From positions 1 through 25,777 of the forward strand of contig JAEORN010000176.1 in the NCBI GenBank assembly GCA_016840825.1: 25,777 nt of DNA, read 5' to 3'. Shown here one piece after another: positions 7,360 to 15,524 of the stretch (position 1 is its first letter; every line of letters starts with the position of its first letter). Both the position numbers and the translations under genes were made by a program. The notes beneath the pieces are model-generated. The model was not told the origin of the DNA, searched no databases, and saw only the letters and a program-made list of their open reading frames with translations. The DNA comes from Candidatus Thorarchaeota archaeon. Its GTDB lineage: Archaea; Asgardarchaeota; Thorarchaeia; Thorarchaeales; Thorarchaeaceae.

Positions 7360-7644
7360 ATGGAGATGGAAGGTGATGCAGATTCTGAAGAACTGGGTTT
7401 TACACTCATCGAGTATGACTCTCTTCCATTTTGGTATACGTGGAAATTCAAGTTCATAGGACAAGTTTTAGCTACTTTTCTGATAGCTTTCTCATTTGCT
7501 GCGATGCTATTTAGAAGCGAAATCATCTCTCCCTTCTATTTCCCCATGATTGACATTGTCATGTTCTATATAGGCTTCCTTCTTTTGATAGGTATCTATC
7601 TTATGGAAATGGAGTACAATGAATTGGGCTATGAAGAGGAATGA
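7360..7644 (+). CDS. Two-helix membrane protein, third tandem paralogue
   Basis: A 94-residue protein with an acidic N-terminus, the motif SLPFWYTWKFK before the first helix (about residues 32-51), a second helix at about 62-83, and YLMEMEYNELG at the end. It starts 21 bases after the stop of the previous gene, with GGAGGG (7348-7353) six bases before its ATG, and is probably transcribed together with it. It lacks the C-terminal extension of the second paralogue. As with the other two, no family is recognised and function is unknown. Confidence 0.7.
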   Translation: MEMEGDADSEELGFTLIEYDSLPFWYTWKFKFIGQVLATFLIAFSFAAMLFRSEIISPFYFPMIDIVMFYIGFLLLIGIYLMEMEYNELGYEEE

Positions 7645-7653
7645 TCAAATAGA

Positions 7654-7722
7654 TGAGAGGCCCAAGCGAGAGTTTCACCGATTTCCGATGGTATCAAAGA
7701 ATAGCCTCTCACAAATTTCTTT
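7654..7722 (+). terminator. Inverted repeat between convergent genes, possible terminator
   Basis: TGAGAGGC (7654-7661) and GCCTCTCA (7704-7711) form 8-bp arms around a 42-base loop, and the second arm is followed by CAAATTTCTTTCT. It lies between converging gene ends. The long loop makes the terminator role uncertain. Confidence 0.4.
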
Positions 7723-8427
7723 CTAGAGCCCAACGAAGAACACTGCCAAGAGTCCGGTCAGAAATACTCCATCCCATGTTCCAGCTCCCCCGATGGATGC
7801 TTTGCCTGTTTTGAGTTCACCAAGCTTCGGGATATTGAGCAGATCAGCACCGATGAGTGTCCCTAGAGTTCCTGAAACATACGCTACAACATATGGATTC
7901 GATAGTCCGCCAAGTAGAACATAGAATAATGTAGCAGTGATCCCTGCCATAAGGGGTGGTAAGAGGCTTGGTGTGACAATACCAACTTCTGGTACGATTC
8001 GTGCGATTCTGTTCACGAAGATCATCACCATAATAGTAGAGGCGAATGTTATCATGAGGAGGTCTGGATTCATCAGAAGAAGGTATGAACTTACTACGAT
8101 AGGTATGATTGCGCCACCTAGATTCACACCAAGTTCTAGCTCGCCCGGGCATTCAGGGTAGTGGACCTTGTATGCAACACCCCATACTGTTACGTACTCC
8201 TCTGCTTCACATCCTTCTGGATTCGTTTCCAAAGTCGCGACATGGATGTTCACAAGGCTACCAATGAGTGAGCCTGGTATGATGAGAATAACCACCCAGA
8301 ATGGGATTCCTAGTTCTAAGAAGATAGTCCCCGCGGCTTGGATTAGAAAGAACGCAAGGATGATTGTTCCAATCGTCGCAAAACTGGAGAACCCTCGCCG
8401 AGTGTGATTCAAACGGACTTCACTCAT
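7723..8427 (-). CDS. DUF1614-like integral membrane protein
   Basis: A 234-residue protein with about seven membrane helices. The C-terminal third reads GTLGTLIGADLLNIPKLGEL then SIGGAGTWDGVFLTGLLAV, a combination typical of the DUF1614 family of archaeal and bacterial membrane proteins. The family's function is not established. A hydrophilic loop with two cysteines, at about residues 73-93 and containing PEGCEAEEYVTVWG and HYPECPGE, is less usual. The longest frame begins at a TTG at 8448, but the ATG at 8427 is preceded by AAGGA at a seven-base spacing and is the better start. It is convergent with the tandem membrane genes, and no neighbour suggests a pathway. Confidence 0.78.
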   Translation of the reverse strand: MSEVRLNHTRRGFSSFATIGTIILAFFLIQAAGTIFLELGIPFWVVILIIPGSLIGSLVNIHVATLETNPEGCEAEEYVTVWGVAYKVHYPECPGELELGVNLGGAIIPIVVSSYLLLMNPDLLMITFASTIMVMIFVNRIARIVPEVGIVTPSLLPPLMAGITATLFYVLLGGLSNPYVVAYVSGTLGTLIGADLLNIPKLGELKTGKASIGGAGTWDGVFLTGLLAVFFVGL

Positions 8428-8529
8428 ATCCAAATCCTTGAAGGTCAATGCTAATTAGCTTTGGTCTAGTGTCAAAAAAGTAAGAATCTACTTCCCTACA
8501 ATGGATTTACTTTTTCTAGTAACCAATGA

Positions 8530-8907
8530 CTAGTATATGTAAGGGAGAAGACGTTTTGTCCTCTTCATATACTCCTCGTACTCATCTCCGAACTCGGATT
8601 CTAATGATTTCTCCTCAATCTCCATCCTTTTTCTAAATAATATGAAGTACACCAGTGTAAATAGGATTGCGCCTAAGTAACTTCTAAACGACAAGCCAAT
8701 TCCTACACGTCCCAGCATTCCTCCTAAGTACAACGGATGGCGGATGTGGTTGTAGATTCCCGACGTCAGGAGTTGATGATCTTTCTTGATGCTGGTTGTC
8801 CCATCTCCATATCTTCCCAGTTGTATTCTGCTCCATATTACAAGGATACCTCCTATAATATATGCAATGATACCGATGTATGAAACAAGTGGTGTATCAA
8901 GAGCCAA
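8530..8907 (-). CDS. Isoprenylcysteine carboxyl methyltransferase (ICMT)-family membrane protein, short N-terminus
   Basis: A 125-residue protein of the ICMT/phospholipid-methyltransferase-like family, whose members transfer a methyl group from S-adenosylmethionine at the membrane. The C-terminal signature is present in order: LLTSGIYNHIRHPLYLGG at about residues 47-64, a membrane hairpin, then RMEIEEKSLESEFGDEYEEY, with the conserved RHP and paired glutamates. Family members commonly have one or two more N-terminal helices. Here the only usable start, a TTG at 8907, lies in the T-run of the metK terminator, and the frame remains open and hydrophobic upstream to the metK stop without an ATG or GTG. 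So the gene may be N-terminally shortened or start oddly. The substrate is unknown; it need not be a prenylated protein. Confidence 0.75.
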   Translation of the reverse strand: MALDTPLVSYIGIIAYIIGGILVIWSRIQLGRYGDGTTSIKKDHQLLTSGIYNHIRHPLYLGGMLGRVGIGLSFRSYLGAILFTLVYFILFRKRMEIEEKSLESEFGDEYEEYMKRTKRLLPYIY

Positions 8908-8938
8908 AAATAGAAGAGAGACCCATATGAGGGTCTCT
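8907..8938 (-). terminator. Terminator of metK
   Basis: AGAGACCC (8917-8924) and GGGTCTCT (8931-8938) form a perfect 8-bp stem with a 6-base loop. On the minus strand it is followed by TCTATTTTT. It begins 12 bases after the metK stop and overlaps the apparent start of the downstream ICMT-like gene. Confidence 0.8.
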
Positions 8939-8950
8939 AGAATATATAAT

Positions 8951-10150
8951 CTACCAAAGTTGATACTCGCGCTTTACAAAGCCTTTCCACACATCAGGCA
9001 ATTTGGCAATAACCTCTTGTGAGATGCTTTCTACCGATTTCCTGATGGCCTCAACATCACAATCTCCATAGAGTTCAATATTTACCGCTTGTGGATCTGT
9101 GATTGGTGCACCGATCTTGCTAACCATGTAGCAATAGACTTGACTAACATCTGGGTGCTCCTTGACAATAGTCTCAACGATTTCTCTCGCCGCGACATTG
9201 TATGTCTTACCAACATGAGAAACAGGGTTCTTACCAGCTGCTGCCTCAAGAGTCATTGGACGGTATGGTGTAATGAGTCCAGTTGCACGATTACCTCTAC
9301 CTACTTGACCATCATCTCCGTGCTCTGCTGAGGTTCCAGTTACTGTCAGGTAGTAGAGATTGTCTTCGTAGGAGTCTGCAGTATTTACTGCTACTTCTAC
9401 CTCGTGATCAGTGATTTTCACTGCATGATCAAGCACATAGTCCTTGATTGCTTCCATTACATTCATGTATTCATCTGCATCTTTGGTTTCAGTTGAAATA
9501 ATAGCTGCTGCTACCTGAACATGCAACTTGTTGCCCACACGTGTACCCATGATCTTTACATCTTCACCAATCTGTGGCCATGCTTTCTTAACCTTCGAGC
9601 TATTCAATAAATGTTCAGCTTCAAGAACGATTTTCTCTGTGTCACTGAAAGGTGCGAATGCAACACCAAAACTAGTGTCATTAGCTCTTGGGACATCTTG
9701 GGAAACATCAAAGTTTCCAACAAGGTCTGTGCTTCCAGCTCTTATCTTGTAATCAATGATGATATCTGAATTAACGTCCAAATGAGGTAGGTCGTTATGC
9801 AACCACTCTCTGGTGTGTTCTACCGCGAACTTACCTACCGGAACTTGCTTCTCGTAATTCTTATCGACAACATCTACTGCACGTCCACTCAATAGGAGGT
9901 AGATTGGTTCAATAACATCTCCACCACCAAAACGTGCATTAGACTGACCACCAACAAGTAATACTTTGTCAACATTGTGATGTTGTACTTTGCCAAATGA
10001 TTCAATGTAGTACTCACTAAGGCGTACAGACAATTCTTCTGCTGCCTTGTCACAAAGGGTATCGGGATGGCCTTTTCCTTTTCTCTCAACAATTTCTACT
10101 TCTTGCTGTGATAAGGGAGGACCTTCTCCTCTAGTGACTCTTAAATCCAT
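8951..10150 (-). CDS. metK: S-adenosylmethionine synthetase, archaeal type
   Basis: Makes S-adenosylmethionine from methionine and ATP in the cytosol. At 399 residues it has the length of the archaeal family, which is only distantly related to bacterial MetK. Characteristic stretches are VEIVERKGKGHPDTLCDKAA near the N-terminus, the SNARFGGGDVIEP block, GDDGQVGRGNRATGLITP, and PMTLEAAAGKNPVSHVGK in the C-terminal third. The start is ATG at 10150. A longer frame begins at 10204, but those codons overlap the TATA box and lack similarity to the family. It is transcribed away from an XRE-CBS regulator across a 100-base gap holding a perfect inverted repeat, and ends in a strong terminator. The product also supplies substrate for the ICMT-like methyltransferase downstream. 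Confidence 0.96.
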   Translation of the reverse strand: MDLRVTRGEGPPLSQQEVEIVERKGKGHPDTLCDKAAEELSVRLSEYYIESFGKVQHHNVDKVLLVGGQSNARFGGGDVIEPIYLLLSGRAVDVVDKNYEKQVPVGKFAVEHTREWLHNDLPHLDVNSDIIIDYKIRAGSTDLVGNFDVSQDVPRANDTSFGVAFAPFSDTEKIVLEAEHLLNSSKVKKAWPQIGEDVKIMGTRVGNKLHVQVAAAIISTETKDADEYMNVMEAIKDYVLDHAVKITDHEVEVAVNTADSYEDNLYYLTVTGTSAEHGDDGQVGRGNRATGLITPYRPMTLEAAAGKNPVSHVGKTYNVAAREIVETIVKEHPDVSQVYCYMVSKIGAPITDPQAVNIELYGDCDVEAIRKSVESISQEVIAKLPDVWKGFVKREYQLW

Positions 10151-10190
10151 AATAATCAACTCGTCTGTGAAAAGGAAGGGCTCAAACGAA

Positions 10191-10200
10191 TGTATATAAG
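10191..10200 (-). promoter_or_regulatory. TATA box of metK
   Basis: The minus strand reads CTTATATACA, about 45 bases before the metK ATG at 10150. This is a good archaeal TATA match and places the transcription start near 10168-10172. Confidence 0.65.
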
Positions 10201-10212
10201 TCATACTATAGG

Positions 10213-10231
10213 ATATTACTCTCAGTAATAT
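10213..10231. promoter_or_regulatory. Perfect inverted repeat, candidate operator between metK and the XRE-CBS gene
   Basis: ATATTACT (10213-10220), a CTC spacer and AGTAATAT (10224-10231) form a perfect 8+3+8 palindrome. It lies upstream of the metK TATA box and 20 bases before the regulator ATG. That is a suitable operator position for the dimeric helix-turn-helix protein encoded beside it. The operator role is inference. Confidence 0.5.
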
Positions 10232-10250
10232 TATATTACAAGTGATAGGG

Positions 10251-10805
10251 ATGATAGTTACGGTTGACGATTTGAAACAAATGCGTTTATCTGCTGGCGT
10301 GAGTCAGATGGAGTTGGCAGATGAGGTTGGGGTTTCTCAAGCATTCATTGCACGTATGGAGAAAGGGGAACTAGATCCCAAGCTTTCCCTTGTCCGTAAT
10401 ATCATTCGATTCTTGGCAGGAGTGACACAGAAGGTTTGCTCAAATATCATGACTTCTGATGTTGAAACTATTGATGCGAGAGACCCAGTTCTACAGGCAG
10501 CAGCGATTATGCGAGCTGGCAGCTTCTCTCAATTACCTGTCCTCCGAGGTACGAGATTGGTCGGTTCTATCTCACAAGGAGATATCATTAGGAATCTCAA
10601 TCTGAATCTCACTGATATGACAGTCGAAGCAATCATGAATCCTGAAGGAATTCCGATGGTAAATGAGAACACTCCTGTTGAGGCCATCATTCCACTGCTT
10701 CAAGCACATCAAGCTGTAATAGTCCAGAAGCAAGGGAGGTTGAGTGGCATTATAACAAGCTCAGATTTACTTGCTCAAATAAGAGATGGTATCCTTGTCC
10801 TATAG
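10251..10805 (+). CDS. Transcriptional regulator, XRE helix-turn-helix plus two CBS domains
   Basis: A 184-residue protein. Residues 4-55 form an XRE-type helix-turn-helix (MRLSAGVSQMELADEVGVSQ then AFIARMEKG). Residues 65-184 form a CBS pair, with the two repeats beginning near VCSNIMTSDVETIDARD and VEAIMNPEGIPMVNENT. CBS pairs bind adenosine-containing ligands such as AMP, ATP or S-adenosylmethionine, so this class of archaeal regulator is thought to sense a metabolite. The ATG at 10251 is preferred over the GTG at 10242 because GTGAT lies four bases upstream. It is divergent from metK with a palindrome between them, suggesting self-regulation and perhaps control of metK. The ligand is unproven. 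Confidence 0.9.
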   Translation: MIVTVDDLKQMRLSAGVSQMELADEVGVSQAFIARMEKGELDPKLSLVRNIIRFLAGVTQKVCSNIMTSDVETIDARDPVLQAAAIMRAGSFSQLPVLRGTRLVGSISQGDIIRNLNLNLTDMTVEAIMNPEGIPMVNENTPVEAIIPLLQAHQAVIVQKQGRLSGIITSSDLLAQIRDGILVL

Positions 10806-10861
10806 TATGTATCTTTATTACTAAGATATTCTCGCTTCAATCCTAGCGGAGAGGAGATAAA

Positions 10862-13327
10862 CTGAAGACACTTGAGCCATCACTAGCTAAAGCACTAAAA
10901 GCTCTTGGAATTCAAGAACTGAACGAAGTTCAGCGGATAGCCGAGAGGAAAGGTTTGTTCAAATCCAAGGATAGCTATGCATTAATGTCTCAGTCAAGAA
11001 CTGGAAAGACATTTGCTGGAATCCTTTTCATCGCAAATGAGATGTTCAAATCCATCTCTCAGAGTAAAGCAGCCGGTGGAGCTAAATGCAATGAAGTTGG
11101 TATATTCATTGCTCCATTTCATGCATCAGCAAGAGAAACGGCAGCTACAATCTCTCGGTATTTTGGTTGGTTCCTAAGGCCCTTGGTGTTATTTCGAGGT
11201 GTTGAAGAATCTGATATTGTGTTTCGTCTTTCGAAAGGGCAGCCTCCGAATATAATCATAGCAACTCCTGATGCACTTAGAGAATTCCTTCGATACGATA
11301 CAACACGTACTTGGTTGGCGTCTCAGAAGCTTGTGGCTTCTGTACTTGATGACGTACACTCTATTCTGCATGATCCAATGAGAGGTCTACGATTGTTTGA
11401 GATTGCTACTATCATTCGGTCATTAGCAGATTCATCGACAAGGATGCTGGTATTATCTGCAGAGTTTGAAGAACCGGAGCGGCTCGAACCTTATTTTGGA
11501 GTCAAGCTTGTTCAAGATGATTCGCAATACATGCCACCTGATATCGAACTGATCAAGTATGGAACAACAAAGGAAAAAGAAGAGACTCTGAACTCACTTT
11601 TGGAGGAGCTTGCTGATGAAGGTACTAGAACCCTAGTCTACATGAAGTCTATTGACTCGATTAACTCCTATATTGAATCTGAGGGTTCAACACTTGCAGA
11701 TGCTGTATCATACGATTTGGATCCCTTGATAAAAGAAAGATTGAACAATGTATCAGCTATTATCGCTGAGGTCGGATATCCTTCACCAATCACCTTCAAG
11801 GGAGGAATTGGGATATACCATGGTCTTCTCTCTGAGAGTCAGCGCTGGTTCATTGAGTGGTCATTTAGACGAGGCTATCTTAGATTCCTATTTGGAACTG
11901 AGGCACTAGGATATGGTGTTACAGCACCGGTTTCACATGTCGTTATGGAATCACCTGGTATAGATGAGATTTTCAGACAATCAATGATGGCAAGAGCAGT
12001 ACGCCTTCGAAGAGGCAAGATCCGACCTGGCAAATGTACAGTATTTACCAAATCGATTGAGGATGTTGGATCATTAAAGAGAATCTACAATTCTCCATCC
12101 ATGCCCTTGAGGTTCATCGATGATGGCAATCTCTCAAACCTACTTCTTGGATTAATCGGGCATGGAAGGATGAATACTGATACTGACCGGAAAGAGGTTT
12201 CTGACTCTCTTGACCTCTTCTTCAAGAAGGGTTCTACAGGTAAGGTCATCAAGGAAATGATGTCGTTCGATCCGCCTCTCGTTACAGGTGATCCATCTGA
12301 CAAGTATTCCCTTACGCCTCTTGGAAGAGCTGCCTTCTCTTCATCCATTGCATTCAATGTTGCTAAAAGAATCCTCTCAGATCTCGCCCTATTAGAATCA
12401 ACCAATGCAACACCAACCATGATGGATCTTCTATTAATTACCAATCATGCCATTTCAGTAATTGGGCGACGTGACAAGTCAGAATCCGAACTATCAGAGT
12501 CTGCTCAGGATACTTATCTGAAGGAACATCAATCTGTTCTTGCATCTAAAATCATTGATACTGATTTAGAATCAGAATGGCGGAAAGCGATAGAATTCTC
12601 TTTGATAATATCTGCAAGGATGAATCGTGGTGAGGTAGACCTAGTAACAAGAAAGTCGAGGAATCGATTAAGGATGGAGCTTAAGCTATTCCTTCCAAAC
12701 TTTACTACATTTCTTGTCAATCTGAAAGACATCCTCCCCATAAACGGAGTAACCTCCCGAAAGATGATTGATTCAGTATTGAGATTGCTTGGACAGAACG
12801 AGCTTCATGATTTAATCACTGATGAACCCGAGAAGATTGATAGAGGCCTTCGTTTCAAGGACTTGTCCTTTGTGGATTTTGGAAATATCGAAAGGTCAAT
12901 TGACCTTGCACTCGAGTCTGATTTGGCACCAATGCAGAAAGCTAGATTGGTTGATCTTTTAGAAACAGTTCAGCACACCACAGTTTCATTCGTTTCATTG
13001 CTTGAACGACAAAAGGAGAACCCCGAGAATAAAGAGATTCTCGATTTAATATGTGATTTTAGCTCCGAAGGTGTTGTCGGTAAGAACCTTGTAAAGGCTC
13101 TAGAGGAAGAAGGGGTAGTTGAGCGAGGTACTCTTGAGGGATTGTGGCATAGATTCTCCACAGAGGTCGAATCTATTCAAAAAAGGACAGATGCACCTGC
13201 TAAAGCTGCATCGGTTCTCTTCTCTCTGTTTACCGGTGATATAGTAGGTTTAGCGACAAGTGGAGTTGATGCCATTAAGGTAGCTTTGGGACGGACATCA
13301 AAGGTTGACACTTCGAAAATATCATGA
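10862..13327 (+). CDS. Superfamily 2 helicase, Hel308/Ski2-like, diverged; CTG start
   Basis: An ATP-dependent helicase of about 821 residues with motifs in order: ALGIQELNEVQRIAERKG (Q-motif region, residues 14-31), SRTGKT (Walker A, Lys49), ATPDALREFL (Ib), LDDVH (II, DDVH instead of DExH), LSAE (III, SAE instead of SAT), the HGLLSESQR block, GTEALGYGVTAP (V) and SMMARAVR (VI, both glycines of GRAGR replaced, both arginines kept). The long C-terminal half is helical. The first ordinary start, TTG 10955, would remove the Q-motif region. GAGGAGAT (10851-10858) sits before an in-frame CTG at 10862, and a stop precedes it at 10844, so CTG is the best start. It follows the XRE-CBS gene by 56 bases. 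A role in DNA repair or RNA processing is likely but not shown. Confidence 0.85.
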   Translation: MKTLEPSLAKALKALGIQELNEVQRIAERKGLFKSKDSYALMSQSRTGKTFAGILFIANEMFKSISQSKAAGGAKCNEVGIFIAPFHASARETAATISRYFGWFLRPLVLFRGVEESDIVFRLSKGQPPNIIIATPDALREFLRYDTTRTWLASQKLVASVLDDVHSILHDPMRGLRLFEIATIIRSLADSSTRMLVLSAEFEEPERLEPYFGVKLVQDDSQYMPPDIELIKYGTTKEKEETLNSLLEELADEGTRTLVYMKSIDSINSYIESEGSTLADAVSYDLDPLIKERLNNVSAIIAEVGYPSPITFKGGIGIYHGLLSESQRWFIEWSFRRGYLRFLFGTEALGYGVTAPVSHVVMESPGIDEIFRQSMMARAVRLRRGKIRPGKCTVFTKSIEDVGSLKRIYNSPSMPLRFIDDGNLSNLLLGLIGHGRMNTDTDRKEVSDSLDLFFKKGSTGKVIKEMMSFDPPLVTGDPSDKYSLTPLGRAAFSSSIAFNVAKRILSDLALLESTNATPTMMDLLLITNHAISVIGRRDKSESELSESAQDTYLKEHQSVLASKIIDTDLESEWRKAIEFSLIISARMNRGEVDLVTRKSRNRLRMELKLFLPNFTTFLVNLKDILPINGVTSRKMIDSVLRLLGQNELHDLITDEPEKIDRGLRFKDLSFVDFGNIERSIDLALESDLAPMQKARLVDLLETVQHTTVSFVSLLERQKENPENKEILDLICDFSSEGVVGKNLVKALEEEGVVERGTLEGLWHRFSTEVESIQKRTDAPAKAASVLFSLFTGDIVGLATSGVDAIKVALGRTSKVDTSKIS

Positions 13328-13410
13328 TTTCTGAGACATTTTGAAGTTATGCCCCCTGAGAATGAGTTATAAGCTAAGAAAAGAAGATGTAATTGGAGTA
13401 GAACATCAAG

Positions 13411-14067
13411 TTGTCTCGAGAGCTCGATATCCTTGAGGACCTTCGTGACGGCATCGACAGCTTTGTAGAACGTTGGGGTAAAATTCAACGAAACTCTGTC
13501 AAATCCATCCAAGCAGTAACAAACACATTAATGCAGCTTGAACACCTCGATGGACCTCTCGGTAAATTAAGTGAACATCAAAGCATTCGTGAGAATACAA
13601 AAGGCAAGCTCTTAGTGAATCTATTCACAAAACTAGTTCCTTCTCTTGAGACCAGTATCAAGGATTTCACGAAACTAATGAAGATGTTCGAGACCCTTCG
13701 TCAGAAGGCGTCTACTATTCAGACATTCAATGAATCGCTACGTGGTAGTCTTTCAGAACAGCCTGAACTTGAGGATCTAGTTGGATTCTTGGATCTTATC
13801 ATTCTGAGTGTTCATGATATTCTCAATATGTTTGAAGCTGAGTTTCTCATTAAAATCACTATATTCCGTGATTTGGAAGAGGGCTCTGTTGAGCTGGGAG
13901 TCATTAGCAACTATCTTACTATATGGGTTGCTGAGCCTAATATCTCCACAGACGAACTTGAGAAGCTTTTGAAGGACCTTGATGAGCACTTTGACCTTCT
14001 ACGTGATGTCTTCAATGGAAAGACCGGAGTAAGAATCCCCGACCTCTACAGGAAAGTGTCATATTAG
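13411..14067 (+). CDS. Helical/coiled-coil protein downstream of the helicase
   Basis: A 218-residue soluble protein, predicted almost wholly helical with heptad-like stretches (for example TSIKDFTKLMKMFETLRQKA) and no signal peptide or membrane segment. It starts 83 bases after the helicase stop on the same strand, with a TATA-like GTTATAAG at about 13366-13373, so it may have its own promoter. The start is TTG at 13411 with a weak GGAG site 13 bases upstream. The helicase C-terminus also contains long helical segments, so physical partnership is conceivable. There is no domain evidence. It ends convergent with the NhaA gene, and a T-rich stretch (14074-14087) follows its stop. Confidence 0.62.
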   Translation: MSRELDILEDLRDGIDSFVERWGKIQRNSVKSIQAVTNTLMQLEHLDGPLGKLSEHQSIRENTKGKLLVNLFTKLVPSLETSIKDFTKLMKMFETLRQKASTIQTFNESLRGSLSEQPELEDLVGFLDLIILSVHDILNMFEAEFLIKITIFRDLEEGSVELGVISNYLTIWVAEPNISTDELEKLLKDLDEHFDLLRDVFNGKTGVRIPDLYRKVSY

Positions 14068-14090
14068 GGATTCTACTTCTTTTTTCTATG
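14068..14090 (+). terminator. Poly-T terminator after the helical protein
   Basis: ACTTCTTTTTTCTATGG follows the TAG at 14065-14067 with no convincing stem. Archaeal transcription can stop at such T-runs. It overlaps the end of the convergent antiporter gene. Confidence 0.4.
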
Positions 14091-15468
14091 GTTGACTCTT
14101 CACTTCAGCTTCTTCTCTTGCAATCTGCCATTTCAAGAAGAGAACACCAATCACTGATGATAATGATGAAGCGAGGAGGATAGCTCCTTTTGCACCATCA
14201 AGAAATACCACATCAACAAAGGCTAAGGAGGAAATGAAAATGGCTATTGTAAAGCCCACTCCACAAAGGATTGACACTCCCACTAGCATGCCTTTGCTAA
14301 AAGTTTCTGGTATCTTTACAAATCCCAACTTATCAGATAGGAAAACCGCTGAGAGAATCCCAAGTGGCTTACCAATTACTAGCCCCAATATTATACCTGC
14401 TGACAGAGGTGATGCTAGGGCTACCAAGGTATCTTGAGTGAATATCAGGCCTGCATTCGCTAAGGTGAAAATCGGTACAATGAGAAAAGCTACCCAGGGA
14501 GTTAGTTCGTGTTCCAATCTCTGAAGGGGTACTTGTGCTTCTTGACAGGAAAGCTCTAAGGTCTGAGTAGTGTTAAGAAATATCTTAGGATCTGGTTGCT
14601 CTGGTTCTGGATCTATGATTTTATGCAATCTGTCAACAAGCTGATCCGCAATCTCCATGAACTCCCGATAGTCAATAGATCTAGTTGCTGGAATGGTCAG
14701 AGCAAGGAGAATCCCTGTTATTGTAGGATGAATGCCGCCAAGATAAAGACTCGCCCAAAGTAGAACTCCAAGAATTAGGTATAGTATTCGTCGTCTTATC
14801 TCATAATAGTTGAGCATGATAAGTACAAAGACAATAATTCCTGAGAAAGCAAGGTAAATCAAATTCAATCCATGAGAGTAAAAAATCGCGATGAGTAATA
14901 CACCACCGATGTCATCAACAATTGCTAGGGTTGCAACGAAGACCTTCAAGGGTGTTGGTATCTTATTACCAAAGAGAGATAGAAGTCCAAGGACGATTGC
15001 AATATCAGTTGCAGTCGGTATAGCCCAACCAATAGAGCCTGGTGACCCTGGTGGGTTGAGTGCCGTGAAAATGATAGCAGGAAAAATCATACCTCCTAGT
15101 GCAGCAATTACTGGGAGAATTGCCTGTTGCAATGATGATAGCCAACCTATCATGAGTTCTCGTTTAATCTCAAGTCCAATGAGGAAAAAGAAAACGACCA
15201 TTAGAAGATCTGATATCCAAAAATGAAGCGGTTGTGAAAGAAAGAATTCTCCAATACCTACTGCTATGTACGAATTCCAAAGTGATTCATAAGTCCATCC
15301 AAGAAAAGGGAGATTCGCCCAAACCAAGGCAGCTATAATACAAGCAATGAGAATTATACCACCTGAAGACTCTAAGCGAATAAACTCACGAAAAGGACGA
15401 ATAGTACGGACAATTGTTGTTGGAGTTGGTCGCTTCTTCTTGAACTGCTTTTTCTTTTGCTGACTCAT
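14086..15468 (-). CDS. nhaA: Na+/H+ antiporter NhaA
   Basis: An electrogenic sodium/proton antiporter of 460 residues. The family's key features are present: the PTATDIA motif with its membrane aspartate, LAIVDDIGGVLLIA with the paired aspartates that bind sodium, and the IGKPLGIL segment holding the conserved lysine. The N-terminus has a lysine-rich cytoplasmic extension (QQKKKQFKKKRP) before the first helix. Between the helices of the middle region there is an acidic insert of about 50 residues (near PEPEQPDPKIFLNTTQTLEL), longer than in Escherichia coli NhaA. The ATG at 15468 is chosen because GGTGA lies four bases upstream; a GTG five codons earlier is possible. It is the last gene of a minus-strand set that also encodes a CPA1 antiporter, 56 bases upstream. 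Confidence 0.95.
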   Translation of the reverse strand: MSQQKKKQFKKKRPTPTTIVRTIRPFREFIRLESSGGIILIACIIAALVWANLPFLGWTYESLWNSYIAVGIGEFFLSQPLHFWISDLLMVVFFFLIGLEIKRELMIGWLSSLQQAILPVIAALGGMIFPAIIFTALNPPGSPGSIGWAIPTATDIAIVLGLLSLFGNKIPTPLKVFVATLAIVDDIGGVLLIAIFYSHGLNLIYLAFSGIIVFVLIMLNYYEIRRRILYLILGVLLWASLYLGGIHPTITGILLALTIPATRSIDYREFMEIADQLVDRLHKIIDPEPEQPDPKIFLNTTQTLELSCQEAQVPLQRLEHELTPWVAFLIVPIFTLANAGLIFTQDTLVALASPLSAGIILGLVIGKPLGILSAVFLSDKLGFVKIPETFSKGMLVGVSILCGVGFTIAIFISSLAFVDVVFLDGAKGAILLASSLSSVIGVLFLKWQIAREEAEVKSQP

Positions 15469-15524
15469 GAACTCACCGTGCACGCATTAGGTGCATAACC
15501 ATAATATGAACGATACGATTGATA

